From: PALSA-243 sp963743705
Lineage (GTDB): Bacteria; Acidobacteriota; Terriglobia; Bryobacterales; Bryobacteraceae
Length of the DNA stretch: 64,000 bases
Reading direction: 5' to 3'
NCBI GenBank assembly: GCA_963743705.1
Contig: CAVUQS010000021.1
Location: forward strand, 310,001-374,000
The position numbers and the translations under genes were made by a program. Below the pieces are notes generated by a model, which was not told the DNA's origin, made no database searches, and saw only the letters and a program-made list of their open reading frames with translations. Positions 24,083-32,569 of this stretch are shown here, in pieces (positions within the stretch are counted from its first letter, which is position 1; every line of letters starts with the position of its first letter).

Positions 24083-25093
24083 TCACTTCCGCGGCTTGGC
24101 GGCTGTGTCGAGCGCCTTCTGGATCACCGGTTCGCGCTCGCCCTTGGCCCAACGCTGCTGAATCTCGTTCTCCGGCAAACCCGCGATGCGTCCCAACAGC
24201 AGGAACGGCGGCAACGCGTAACGCAGCAGATGCCAGCGCGCCATTTCCGCGAGGTCCGGCAGTGCGCGCTCGCGCAACAGATCGAGCGTGGCTTGTCCGC
24301 CGTGGTCGGTCATCAGCGTCAGCGCCTTCGCCGATTCCTCACGGTCGCGCAATTCCACCGAATGCAGCAATTCCACGAACCAGGTCGGCGAAACCTTCAA
24401 CGGGGCTGGCGATTGCTTCGACGCGTAAACAATGAACGCCCCGAGTGCCCGAATCGCGTTCGCGCGCACCGCCGGTTCCGGATCGTCGAGCGCGAATTGC
24501 AGCTCATCCGCCACCGCCTGCGTCTTGGGACCGTAGCCGATCACCGCCGCCGCCACCGCGCGCTGGTCCGGATCCGAGCCATTGTGCAATGTCTCCTTCA
24601 AAAGATTGAGATGCTCGGCGGCGAACTGGATGAACTCGTCCTGAAACGCCCTCGCCGCGGGGTCGTCCATCCGCGAATGGCCGGCGGTCAGATCTTCTCC
24701 GGCATTGCCGTGCGCGGCGGCGCGCTGTACGGCGGTAAGGAACTGCTGATAGTGGTCGAGCAGGTTCTGCGGCAGCGTCGCTTCGCCCGATGGCTCGGAA
24801 CGGAATGAGGCATGCGGCGCGCCGCGTTCCTCGATGCCGATGAACAACGCCGCGCGGTTGCCCTCGCAGCAGACCGCTTCCACGCGCGCCTGCACCACCC
24901 CCGGCATTTCGGCGATTTTGTCTTCCAGCGAGCCCTTCGAAGGCGGCAGCGGGCCGCCCGGTTGCACTCCCGCCCAGGCCATGATCCCCGCGGGCGTTTC
25001 CTTGCGCAACCCGTAGAAATCGATATCGCCGACGCGCGGTATTTGCGCGCCCAATGCGCACACAAATAGCGTCAGCGCGAGAACTCTTTGCAT
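24083..25093 (-). CDS. Exported protein with POTRA-like and HEAT-repeat regions
   Basis: 336 residues with a signal peptide (MQRVLALTLFVCALGAQ). Residues about 20-95 read like a POTRA domain: VGDIDFYGLRKETPAGIMA, then LEDKIAEMPGVVQARVEAV and ALFIGIEERG (a beta-alpha-alpha-beta-beta order). Residues about 170-280 form HEAT or PBS-lyase-like helical pairs (DDPEPAVRANAIRALGAFI). No function is known. It is probably periplasmic. It is transcribed ahead of the isomerase gene with a 13 bp gap, so one operon is likely. Confidence 0.72.
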   Translation of the reverse strand: MQRVLALTLFVCALGAQIPRVGDIDFYGLRKETPAGIMAWAGVQPGGPLPPSKGSLEDKIAEMPGVVQARVEAVCCEGNRAALFIGIEERGAPHASFRSEPSGEATLPQNLLDHYQQFLTAVQRAAAHGNAGEDLTAGHSRMDDPAARAFQDEFIQFAAEHLNLLKETLHNGSDPDQRAVAAAVIGYGPKTQAVADELQFALDDPEPAVRANAIRALGAFIVYASKQSPAPLKVSPTWFVELLHSVELRDREESAKALTLMTDHGGQATLDLLRERALPDLAEMARWHLLRYALPPFLLLGRIAGLPENEIQQRWAKGEREPVIQKALDTAAKPRK

Positions 25094-25194
25094 ACTACTC
25101 TGACGTTAGCGCTTATCGATTGGGCGCGCGGGCCCGTTTGCGCGTGAATCCCCGGCCCGCTGTTGCATATCAGATCCGGCAGTACACTACGATT

Positions 25195-25416
25195 GTGCCT
25201 GCCCGCAAAGATTCCCTGATGTCGACGGCGGCCCGTTATTCCGAAATGGCGTTCGTGGTGCCGGGCGGCGTCGTGGTGGGATACTTGGCGGGCCACTGGC
25301 TTGATGGCCGTTTCGGCACGCATTGGATCTATGTCGCTGGAGTGATTCTGGGCGCCGCCGGGGGCCTGTTTCATGTGGTGCGCCTGCTGACGCAGGACCC
25401 CAAAAATGACGCCTGA
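25195..25416 (+). CDS. atpZ: AtpZ/AtpI-type ATP synthase accessory membrane protein
   Basis: 73 residues with two transmembrane helices (MAFVVPGGVVVGYLAGHWL and WIYVAGVILGAAGGLFHVV). The ARYSEM start of helix 1 is characteristic of AtpZ. Such proteins help assemble the c-ring of F-type ATP synthase and possibly move Mg2+. The GTG at 25195 gives an N-terminus of the usual kind (VPARKDSL); the ATG at 25219 is a shorter option. It overlaps atpI by 11 bp, opening the atpZ-atpI-atpB-atpE run. Confidence 0.78.
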   Translation: MPARKDSLMSTAARYSEMAFVVPGGVVVGYLAGHWLDGRFGTHWIYVAGVILGAAGGLFHVVRLLTQDPKNDA

Positions 25417-25789
25417 CATCTTCGAGCGTACGGTGGCGCGCATCCTGCGCACCTTGGTGATCGTTGCCATCGCCGGCGCCATGGTCGCGCTTGCCTGGCG
25501 CGGGTGGCTCATTGCCGTCAGTTTTCTCGTCGGGGCGCTCGCTTCCTGGTTCAATTTCCGCTGGCTGAAAGGCTTCGTCGCAGGCATGGGACCCGCTGGA
25601 AAACCAAGCGCTTCCGCGGTGTTTTTCGTCTTTCGTTACCTGATTTTGGCAGCCGGAGCCTATGTTATATTGAAATATTCCAAATTGAGCCTTCCAGCGG
25701 CTCTAACGGGGTTGTTTGTACCGCTGGCGGCAGTCATCATCGAAGCTCTCATCCTCTTAGGATATGAACGAAGAAATCTGGATCACTAA
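25406..25789 (+). CDS. atpI: ATP synthase subunit I-like membrane protein
   Basis: 127 residues with four helices, arranged as VIVAIAGAMVALAW, LIAVSFLVGALASWFNF, FVFRYLILAAGAYVIL and LFVPLAAVIIEALILLG. The FNFRWLKGF loop and position directly before atpB fit AtpI, which assists assembly of the rotor ring. It overlaps atpZ by 11 bp and atpB by 26 bp, so the genes are co-translated. Confidence 0.8.
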   Translation: MTPDIFERTVARILRTLVIVAIAGAMVALAWRGWLIAVSFLVGALASWFNFRWLKGFVAGMGPAGKPSASAVFFVFRYLILAAGAYVILKYSKLSLPAALTGLFVPLAAVIIEALILLGYERRNLDH

Positions 25790-26492
25790 ACTCTTCAACG
25801 ATCACCTCGCCGCATTAGGAAATGCCGCTCTGAACCTGATCGGCTGGCCCTCGGTCGCTCGTCCCTGGACGAACTATATCTGCATGGAGATCCTCGTCGC
25901 GGCCATCATCGTGGTGGTTTTCGCGCTCTTGCGTGGTCGGCTCTCCGCGGAAAAACCCGGCAAGTTCCAACAGACCTTCGAACTCATTCAGGATTTCGTT
26001 CGCTCCCAGGGTGAGGAGCAGATCGCGCATCATTCCGAACGCTACATGGCGTTCTTCGGCGCACTCTTCGTTTTTATTCTGTTCAGCAATCTGATTGGGG
26101 TAATTCCCGGATTCGAATCGCCCACCAAGTTCCCGGCGGTTCCCCTGGGCTGCGCCCTCGCGACTTTCCTTTTTTATAACGTGGTTGGCATCACGACCAT
26201 CGGACCCATCAATTACGCCAAACATTTTGCCGGTCCGTTGTGGTGGCTTGCGCCGCTGATGATTCCCATCGAAATCATCAGCCACCTGGCTCGCCCCCTC
26301 TCCCTCACCGTTCGTCTGTTCGCCAATATGTACGCCGGTGAACAAATCACAATGGTCTTTTTAGGACTTACTTATTTCGCGATCCCGGCCGTGTTCATGG
26401 GACTACACGTCTTCGTCTCCCTGATTCAGGCTTACGTATTTATGGTGCTGACGATGTTGTATGTCGGCTCCGCGGTATCGCACGAACATTAA
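25764..26492 (+). CDS. atpB: F0F1 ATP synthase subunit a
   Basis: 242 residues with five or six transmembrane helices. It holds the ion half-channels next to the c-ring. The essential Arg sits in RPLSLTVRLFANMYAGE; upstream are FGALFVFILFSNLIGVIPGF and FLFYNVVG segments typical of bacterial subunit a. The first 80 residues include a cytoplasmic amphipathic stretch. The gene is followed by atpE after about 97 bp. No b, delta, alpha, gamma, beta or epsilon genes follow, so the rest of the enzyme is encoded elsewhere. Confidence 0.95.
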   Translation: MNEEIWITKLFNDHLAALGNAALNLIGWPSVARPWTNYICMEILVAAIIVVVFALLRGRLSAEKPGKFQQTFELIQDFVRSQGEEQIAHHSERYMAFFGALFVFILFSNLIGVIPGFESPTKFPAVPLGCALATFLFYNVVGITTIGPINYAKHFAGPLWWLAPLMIPIEIISHLARPLSLTVRLFANMYAGEQITMVFLGLTYFAIPAVFMGLHVFVSLIQAYVFMVLTMLYVGSAVSHEH

Positions 26493-26589
26493 TACCGGCT
26501 TTATGCCGCCTTTCCAGTGTGAGCCCGTCTCGTCCCAACGTTGGCGTGGAACCACCTCCTGAGGGCGATTTTATTCAAGGAGAAGTACA

Positions 26590-26895
26590 ATGACGAAAAA
26601 GATGTTGTTCCTCCTGGCTATGCTCCTGCTAGCCAGCCCAATGTTCGCCCAAACCACCGCCGCTCCTGCCGCGCAAGGCAATTGGTGGGTATCGATCGCG
26701 TCTGGCATCGGTATGGCGATCGCGTCCGGCCTCTGCGCTCTTGGACAAGGCAAAGCCATCGCCGGCGCCTGCGAAGGCATGGCACGCAATCCGGGTGTAG
26801 CTCCGGCGATCCGCGCTGCCATGATTCTCGGTCTTGTCTTTATCGAATCGCTGGCGCTCTATACGCTCGTGATCATCTTCATCAATGTGAAATAA
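26590..26895 (+). CDS. atpE: F0F1 ATP synthase subunit c
   Basis: 101 residues, longer than the usual 75-80 because of an N-terminal signal-like segment (MTKKMLFLLAMLLLASPMFA). The hairpin core carries GQGKAIAGACEGMARNPG and GLVFIESLALYTLVIIF. The ion-binding carboxylate is E86, with Q53, S87 and Y91 in the places of the Na+ ligands known from Ilyobacter. The AAGGAG ribosome site lies 7 bp before the ATG. A stem-loop follows the gene. Confidence 0.95.
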   Translation: MTKKMLFLLAMLLLASPMFAQTTAAPAAQGNWWVSIASGIGMAIASGLCALGQGKAIAGACEGMARNPGVAPAIRAAMILGLVFIESLALYTLVIIFINVK

Positions 26896-26915
26896 GCTGC
26901 TTAGTGCGACTTTTC

Positions 26916-26939
26916 GGAGGCGGCTTTCTTGCCGCCTCC
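26916..26939 (+). terminator. Stem-loop after atpE
   Basis: GGAGGCGGC and GCCGCCTCC form a perfect 9 bp stem with a TTTCTT loop, 21 bp after the atpE stop. The following bases are pyrimidine-rich but not a clean T-run, so it may be a terminator or an mRNA end. Confidence 0.6.
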
Positions 26940-27053
26940 ATCCTACCTTCCTCTCACCATCCCAAACTCTGAGCCTAGTACGTTTGATTGGGTCTTTGTT
27001 CATTACGGTCTATTGACCTTAGTCTCGCCCCATGAAAACATTAAGTTGTATCA

Positions 27054-27374
27054 ATGGAACAGCGAAGAACGCGCCGTTTTAAGCTCCAGCTGCCTCTCTC
27101 GATCATCCGCAACGGCCCGGACCGCATTACGACCAACGGAGAGACGCAGAACATCAGTTCGAGCGGCGTCCTATTTACCGCTGAACGTCAGCCCGATCTC
27201 GGCGGCCCCATCGAATACATAATTGTGCTCAATCCAGATGCACCGCAAGGCGTCAGCCTTCGTTGTATGGGCAAGGTTTTGCGCTTGGAGCCTTCCACCA
27301 CCGGCAGCGAGGCGCCGCCGGCTTATCGCATCGCCGCCACCCTCGAGAGATACGAGTTTATCCGCGAGCCGTAG
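27054..27374 (+). CDS. PilZ domain protein
   Basis: 106 residues, a single PilZ domain. The cyclic-di-GMP binding signature is visible: RRTRRFKLQ at the N-terminus (RxxxR) and NISSSGVLF, the (D/N)xSxxG motif, about 30 residues later. It probably acts as a stand-alone c-di-GMP receptor that controls motility, secretion or glycan export. It lies upstream of a methyltransferase gene in the same direction with a 27 bp gap. No diguanylate cyclase gene is in the window. Confidence 0.9.
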   Translation: MEQRRTRRFKLQLPLSIIRNGPDRITTNGETQNISSSGVLFTAERQPDLGGPIEYIIVLNPDAPQGVSLRCMGKVLRLEPSTTGSEAPPAYRIAATLERYEFIREP

Positions 27375-27401
27375 ACATAGCGGCGGAACCCCGCCACCGT
27401 T

Positions 27402-28166
27402 ATGCCGGTCAACCTTTCGCGTAAGACCGCCGCAGCTCCCACGGAACAGTTTTATACGCCGATCCACGCCCGCATGGCCTTTTCCCGTCCGCGGCCCACG
27501 CTAAGGGAATTTACCGCGGCGTTGGACAAGCACGCGCCTGTTCTCAAAGGTCTCGCGCTCGATGCCGGTTGCGGCGGAACCGCCAGTTTCAGCGCGGCAA
27601 TGGCGGCGCGCGGCGCTCAGGTGGTCGCGCTCGATGTCAATCGGTCCAGCCTGCTGGATGCCCGCGCGGCGAATTCCGGACCGGCGGGTCTGACGTTCTG
27701 CGCCGCCTCCGTGGCCGCGATGCCCTTTCGCGACGCCACGTTCGAATTCGCCGTCAGTTCCGGCGTGGTGCATCACACGCCCGATCCGGAAACTGCCGTG
27801 CGCGACCTGGCCCGCGTTCTTCAACCCCGGGGAATCCTCTACATTTCGATCTACTGTTTCGCCGGCTCGTTATTCGAATGGCTTGTCCGCGCGTGGCGCA
27901 TGCTCGGGTCGGTGGTCCCTTTTCGTTGGATGCATCGCCTCTTCGGCTGGAACCGCGCCGTCAATTCCTTCGTGCTCGACCACATGTACGTGCCCACGCT
28001 TTGGCTCTTCCGCGAGCAGGAAGCGCGGCGGCTGCTCGAACAAAGCGGCTTCTCGATACGCGAAGACTGGCCCAGCGCAATCGATCCCTTCGCGCGCTGG
28101 GGCCGTTTGGGTTCGTGGATTAGCGGCGGCGGCTTGCTGCGCGTATGGCTCTGCGAGAAGCGCTGA
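27402..28166 (+). CDS. Class I SAM-dependent methyltransferase
   Basis: 254 residues. Motif I is LDAGCGGTASFSAAMAARG, followed by VVALDVNRSS and the type-11 signature FEFAVSSGVVHHTPDPETAV with LARVLQPRGILYISIY. The C-terminal third (FEWLVRAWRMLGSVVPF) has a hydrophobic segment, and the protein may sit near the membrane. Target unknown; the nearby minus-strand glycan cluster makes a lipid or sugar acceptor plausible. It converges with the 1207-residue membrane protein gene, 6 bp apart. Confidence 0.85.
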   Translation: MPVNLSRKTAAAPTEQFYTPIHARMAFSRPRPTLREFTAALDKHAPVLKGLALDAGCGGTASFSAAMAARGAQVVALDVNRSSLLDARAANSGPAGLTFCAASVAAMPFRDATFEFAVSSGVVHHTPDPETAVRDLARVLQPRGILYISIYCFAGSLFEWLVRAWRMLGSVVPFRWMHRLFGWNRAVNSFVLDHMYVPTLWLFREQEARRLLEQSGFSIREDWPSAIDPFARWGRLGSWISGGGLLRVWLCEKR

Positions 28167-28172
28167 GTCTCG

Positions 28173-31100
28173 TCACTTACAATCCGGCGACTTAGGCGCG
28201 ACGAACGAGCGACAGGCCATCAGGGAATCCACGTAGAGTCCCTTGGGCGCGACGGGTTCCAGCGAGATGCGTCCCAAGTGGATTGCGATAGGAGTCCCGT
28301 TTCGAGAATTGCCATTAACAAGTGTGATGACCGCCTGAGTCTGGGCGCCCGAATCGAAGAGACTGCGCCCTGGCGCATCTGTTGAGCCGATTCGGACCGT
28401 GCCGCTCTCCGCATCCGCGGGCAATGTCAACACGAGTTTGGTATGCGCCGGAACCGCGAAGGGCGCGCTTCGTAGCAAAATGGCTCCAGCCGCTTGCGCC
28501 GGCCCAGTCAATTGCGCACCGCCACCATCCTCCGGCTGAAGGGAAACTCCGGGGCTCGCGGTCTTCCAGGCGCTCCACGCCGGCGCGGGGATGGGGGCCA
28601 CGCGATCGCCGCCATTTCGCAACACCGGCACGGGCCGCACCGAAATTGCTTCTAACTTCGGCGTACCTCCGCCTTTCTTTCCGAACAGGCTGAGGTATAG
28701 CTTCCCGCCTAAATGATCCACCAGAAGGAATACGCGATCTTCGTACGGCAACACGGGCGCCACAGGCAGCGCCAGGTCGTTGACGCCGCCTGTCCAGCGC
28801 AGGTAGCGTCCCGGCGTGGCTGCGACGAAGTCCGAACCTTCGCCCTTGTCCAAGCCGGCCTCAATAAGAAAGAACCCCGCGGGTAACTCCGCCGCCAGAG
28901 AAGCCCGCGCTTCCACCTCGATATCGGACGAACCCTGCGCGATACTCACGTGAACCGGCGCCGCCGGCTCGAACTGCACCGCGATCGGTTCGCCGGCGTG
29001 GCGGCTCCATTGGCGGCTGACGCCGTCGTTCACCGCCACCGTGGGCGCAATTCGAGAGTCATCCGCATCGCGTACCCTGGCGTAGTCGCGCGCCATGCCA
29101 TGAGACGGCGCGTATACCAGGTGAACAGGCCGGTAGCGTACGCTATCGAAAGTCTTGCCGAAGCTTTCGAGGCTGGTATCCCGCCCCATCGCGGCGCGCA
29201 AAAAGTCGGCATCCGTTTCGTGGCGGCTCAGAACCAGGAAATCAGGCGCCGGGCGAGCATGCGCGTCCAGGTCGAACAGAGTGGATGCGCCGTCGGGCAA
29301 TGGCGCCTGCGTCTCCAGAGTGAAGTCCGTCGCGCCCGACGCGCCGGACGCGGGCAACGCCCCTGGAACAAGCGACGCCGTACCCAAAGAAACGTCTAAC
29401 CCGCCCTCGAACTTCAGATCGGCTGCCGAAACGGAGATGAGAACCTGCGACGCGCGCCCCGTATCGAAAACCACCCGCGCCGGCATCGTCACTGCCGTAG
29501 GAAGCAAAGCATTGCCGCGGATCGAAACCGTGACAGCGCCGTACGCTGTGGTCGTGGGAACGATCAGCGTCAGAGCGCTGTGCGGCGGAACCGCAATCGG
29601 CGGGCTCTCGATCAGATCGGACTTCGGCTGCACATTGCCCGTCAGGCGAACGCGCCCGTTCGCATCCGGCATCGCTTGAATCGCCGGGTTAACAACCTTC
29701 CACTTCGACCAATCCGGAAGCGGCAGCGCCTGCACGCGCTCCGGACCGTTCTGCAACACCTCCACCCTTCGCACGGACGCAACGTCGAAGCCGAACTTCC
29801 CTTCGTGCTGCGACTTGTAGAACGTCGCGAAGCGGCTGATGTAGAGTGGGCCGCCGAAGTGGTCGACAAGCAGGAATACTTTGCCCTGCCCTTCCCAGTA
29901 AGTCGCGAACGACGGGCTGAAACCGACATATCCTGGCCACCAGAAGTAACTCCCCGGCGTAGCCGCGATGAATCCCGATTCTTCCGCGCCGACGCCGTCC
30001 AGCGTTGTCTCGATCAGATAGAATCCGGCCGGCAGATCCGCCTTCTTCGTCGTCAACGCCCGGTTGGGAGGCGTAGTGGAACTGGTCCTGATGTACGCCG
30101 TCGCCGGCGCTGCCGGTTCGAACGTTGTCCCGAGCGGCGGACCGAGTGCGCGGCTCCATTGGCGCGCCACGCCGTCGTTCACCGATACGCCGGGCGGCCC
30201 GCCGGCTTCGCTGGTCCTGCTGTAAATGTGCGTCGTGCCATACGGCGGCGCATAAACCAAGTCAGTCAACCGGTAATTCGATGCCGGGAAAAGCCGCCGG
30301 ACGTCTTCAATCAGCGGAGGCCTGCCTTTTGCGTCCCGCTCAAACCCGTCAGTCACCTCGTAGGGACTCAGTACGAGGAAATCCGGCGCCGCATGATCGG
30401 TCCGGCCGCGTCGGAAGTCATGCGCCGCCGGCAGAATATCCAGGAATTGAACTAAGTCCGTCCGGTCACCCGCTTCCAGTCCGAAATACAAGCTGCCGCC
30501 GGCTGAGGCTCGCTCCGGTAACAGCGAAGTCACCTCGCGAACGTAACTGACATGGTCGATATATCCGGCTGTCCGTAGGTCCCATGGGTAAACGCCAACC
30601 TCCCAATGAACGTCCATCACGATGAATATCGCGCCCGCGGCCAACATGGCAGCCGCATCGAATCGGCGGCTGCCCGTCCGTGCGCTCATCCACCCGGTAG
30701 CCAGCGCGAGAAACGCTCCCGCGGACCACGCCACGGCAACCTGACAGAGAATGACGTAACCCGTGTGATAGTCGCCATAGAAGCCAATGCTGAGCGAATA
30801 CGCAAACGCAGTAATTACCGGCGCGGCCAAAAAAGCGGCGACGTGCTTTCTCCGCTGCATCGGCAGCCGCGAACTCGCAATCAGCAAAAGCGTCGTGGCC
30901 CCAAACGCCATCGCAATCGCGCACGCTTCCACCCCGCTCAAATCGCCCCAAGCCACGCGGAAGTGTTGCGCGAGGTTCTTCGCGAACGAGGAACCCAGTT
31001 GATGCATCCTTCCGCCGCCCAGTGAGAGCAGATCGCGCACGCGAAATTGGATCGCGCAGAGAAACACCAGGGCGCCCGCCAGTCCGCCCGACGCCAACGC

Positions 31101-31796
31101 CACCAAGCTTCGCCGTGTGCGCGCCCAGAAACCGGCTGCATCCTCCCGCCGCGTGGCCAGCGTATGCCAAAGCCACGCGAGCCCCGCCGACGGAACAACA
31201 GCCGCCGCGATGGGATGCGACGTCGCAGCGCTCACCGCGAAGAATCCCATGGCCGCCCAGTTCATCCAGCCACCGCGCTCCATCGCGCGCGCGGCGAAGG
31301 CGAACATCAAGGCCGCGCAGACCGACACCATAATGTCCGGCCTGGCCATCGCCCACGCCGATTGCCAGTACATCTGAAGAATCGCGGCCGCCAGCGCGGC
31401 GCTGCCCACCAGCGAAACGCGGCGGAAGGTCCACACCGAAACCGCAACGATAAAAACCAGCCCCAGCGGGTGCAACATCCGGTAGAGCGTCAGAGATGGC
31501 CCCAGCAGCCAGGTCAACGCCGCGGCGACGTAGTAATAAAGAGGCCCGTAGTTGAAGAATGCATGTGTTCGATCGGCGCCGGTAGGCGCTTGCTCCGGGC
31601 TGGCTAGAAATCCGTAGCGGCCATGATTCGCCAACGTCACCGCAACGTTTGGAAGGCTGTCATCCACCTGCAGACGCGGCGCTCTGGGAAGGCTGTGGAG
31701 GCTTCTCTGGAGAATGATCAAGCAGGCCGCGCCGAGCGTCAAAAGCAGCAGCAGACAAATCGCGCCGTAGACGCTACCGGGGCCCCGTTTTTCCAT
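28173..31796 (-). CDS. GT39-like membrane protein with duplicated C-terminal module
   Basis: About 1207 residues. Residues 1-410 are about ten transmembrane helices of the ArnT/PMT GT-C kind (FFNYGPLYYYVAAALTWLLG, then FRRVSLVGSAALAAAILQMYW). Residues about 469-845 and 848-1207 are two copies of one soluble beta module: both contain APDFLVLS, NDGVxRQWSR, FEPAAPxxxxI, LPAGFxLIE, ATPG and VFLLVDHxGGxLYxS. The module is not recognised; its strands suggest a carbohydrate-binding fold. I start at the ATG at 31796, six bases after the methyltransferase stop; the frame runs 10 residues further. Final gene of the surface-glycan cluster. Confidence 0.75.
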   Translation of the reverse strand: MEKRGPGSVYGAICLLLLLTLGAACLIILQRSLHSLPRAPRLQVDDSLPNVAVTLANHGRYGFLASPEQAPTGADRTHAFFNYGPLYYYVAAALTWLLGPSLTLYRMLHPLGLVFIVAVSVWTFRRVSLVGSAALAAAILQMYWQSAWAMARPDIMVSVCAALMFAFAARAMERGGWMNWAAMGFFAVSAATSHPIAAAVVPSAGLAWLWHTLATRREDAAGFWARTRRSLVALASGGLAGALVFLCAIQFRVRDLLSLGGGRMHQLGSSFAKNLAQHFRVAWGDLSGVEACAIAMAFGATTLLLIASSRLPMQRRKHVAAFLAAPVITAFAYSLSIGFYGDYHTGYVILCQVAVAWSAGAFLALATGWMSARTGSRRFDAAAMLAAGAIFIVMDVHWEVGVYPWDLRTAGYIDHVSYVREVTSLLPERASAGGSLYFGLEAGDRTDLVQFLDILPAAHDFRRGRTDHAAPDFLVLSPYEVTDGFERDAKGRPPLIEDVRRLFPASNYRLTDLVYAPPYGTTHIYSRTSEAGGPPGVSVNDGVARQWSRALGPPLGTTFEPAAPATAYIRTSSTTPPNRALTTKKADLPAGFYLIETTLDGVGAEESGFIAATPGSYFWWPGYVGFSPSFATYWEGQGKVFLLVDHFGGPLYISRFATFYKSQHEGKFGFDVASVRRVEVLQNGPERVQALPLPDWSKWKVVNPAIQAMPDANGRVRLTGNVQPKSDLIESPPIAVPPHSALTLIVPTTTAYGAVTVSIRGNALLPTAVTMPARVVFDTGRASQVLISVSAADLKFEGGLDVSLGTASLVPGALPASGASGATDFTLETQAPLPDGASTLFDLDAHARPAPDFLVLSRHETDADFLRAAMGRDTSLESFGKTFDSVRYRPVHLVYAPSHGMARDYARVRDADDSRIAPTVAVNDGVSRQWSRHAGEPIAVQFEPAAPVHVSIAQGSSDIEVEARASLAAELPAGFFLIEAGLDKGEGSDFVAATPGRYLRWTGGVNDLALPVAPVLPYEDRVFLLVDHLGGKLYLSLFGKKGGGTPKLEAISVRPVPVLRNGGDRVAPIPAPAWSAWKTASPGVSLQPEDGGGAQLTGPAQAAGAILLRSAPFAVPAHTKLVLTLPADAESGTVRIGSTDAPGRSLFDSGAQTQAVITLVNGNSRNGTPIAIHLGRISLEPVAPKGLYVDSLMACRSFVAPKSPDCK

Positions 31797-31801
31797 CCCG
31801 C

Positions 31802-32569
31802 TTACTTGACCGCCCGCGCCAGCCACAAATAGCCTGAGCCGCGATGCCCGTGCGCGCTAAGCTGCATCGAAGAGAATTGCCCAAACAGCCGGCGCATCCC
31901 CTCGCGCGTATAGCTGCGGAAAACCGGCACGCCGAAGCATTCATAGACGGCGGTGCCATAGCGTTCGGCCACCCCCAGCGCACGCGCCGCGCGATACAGC
32001 GAGCCATCCGTGCGCAGCAACGCATCGATGCCATGTTGCGCGCCGCGCAAAACGTGCGCGCCCAAGACCTTTGGCGAAACACGCCGGTAAAGCATCACAT
32101 ACGCGATGCCGCCCGGCGAGAGTACGCGCCTTACCTCCGCGATCGCCCGCTTCGTATCCGCGGTATGATGCAGCGCCCCCACGGAAAGCACGCAATCGAA
32201 CTGGCCATCTTCAAAACTCAGCCGTTCCGCGTTTTCGGCCTGAAACCCCGGTTTGACGTTGAGCTTTCCTGTCAGTTCCGCTTGCGCCGCGCGAGCGCGC
32301 GCCAGGCTCTCGTCGGAAAGATCGACGCCCGTGTACTTACTGCCTAGCTGCAACTTACTGCAGAGCGTTAATCCATCCGTACCTTGGCCGCAACCGGCTT
32401 CCAACACATTGTGATGCTCAGCGGCGATCCGATCCAGCACATCCAACAGCCACGGATCCTTGCGGTAGCGGAACTGCGCCCGCTGTTCGTAATTGGCCTG
32501 GCCGTCGCAGGGATTCGCATTCCAAAACTCGCGCGTCAGCGCGATCCTATCCGGCGCACCCCTAACCAT
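31802..32569 (-). CDS. Class I SAM-dependent methyltransferase
   Basis: 255 residues, cytoplasmic. Motif I is VLEAGCGQGTDGLTLCSKL, with YTGVDLSDESL (SAM ribose loop), FDCVLSVGALHHTADTKRAI and LSPGGIAYVMLY. This is the type-11 methyltransferase pattern. It lies between a GT2 gene (8 bp overlap) and the GT39-like gene in the glycan cluster, so an O- or C-methylated sugar is the likely product. The C-terminus (VPVFRSYTREGMRRLFGQF) contributes to substrate binding in such enzymes. Confidence 0.87.
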   Translation of the reverse strand: MVRGAPDRIALTREFWNANPCDGQANYEQRAQFRYRKDPWLLDVLDRIAAEHHNVLEAGCGQGTDGLTLCSKLQLGSKYTGVDLSDESLARARAAQAELTGKLNVKPGFQAENAERLSFEDGQFDCVLSVGALHHTADTKRAIAEVRRVLSPGGIAYVMLYRRVSPKVLGAHVLRGAQHGIDALLRTDGSLYRAARALGVAERYGTAVYECFGVPVFRSYTREGMRRLFGQFSSMQLSAHGHRGSGYLWLARAVK

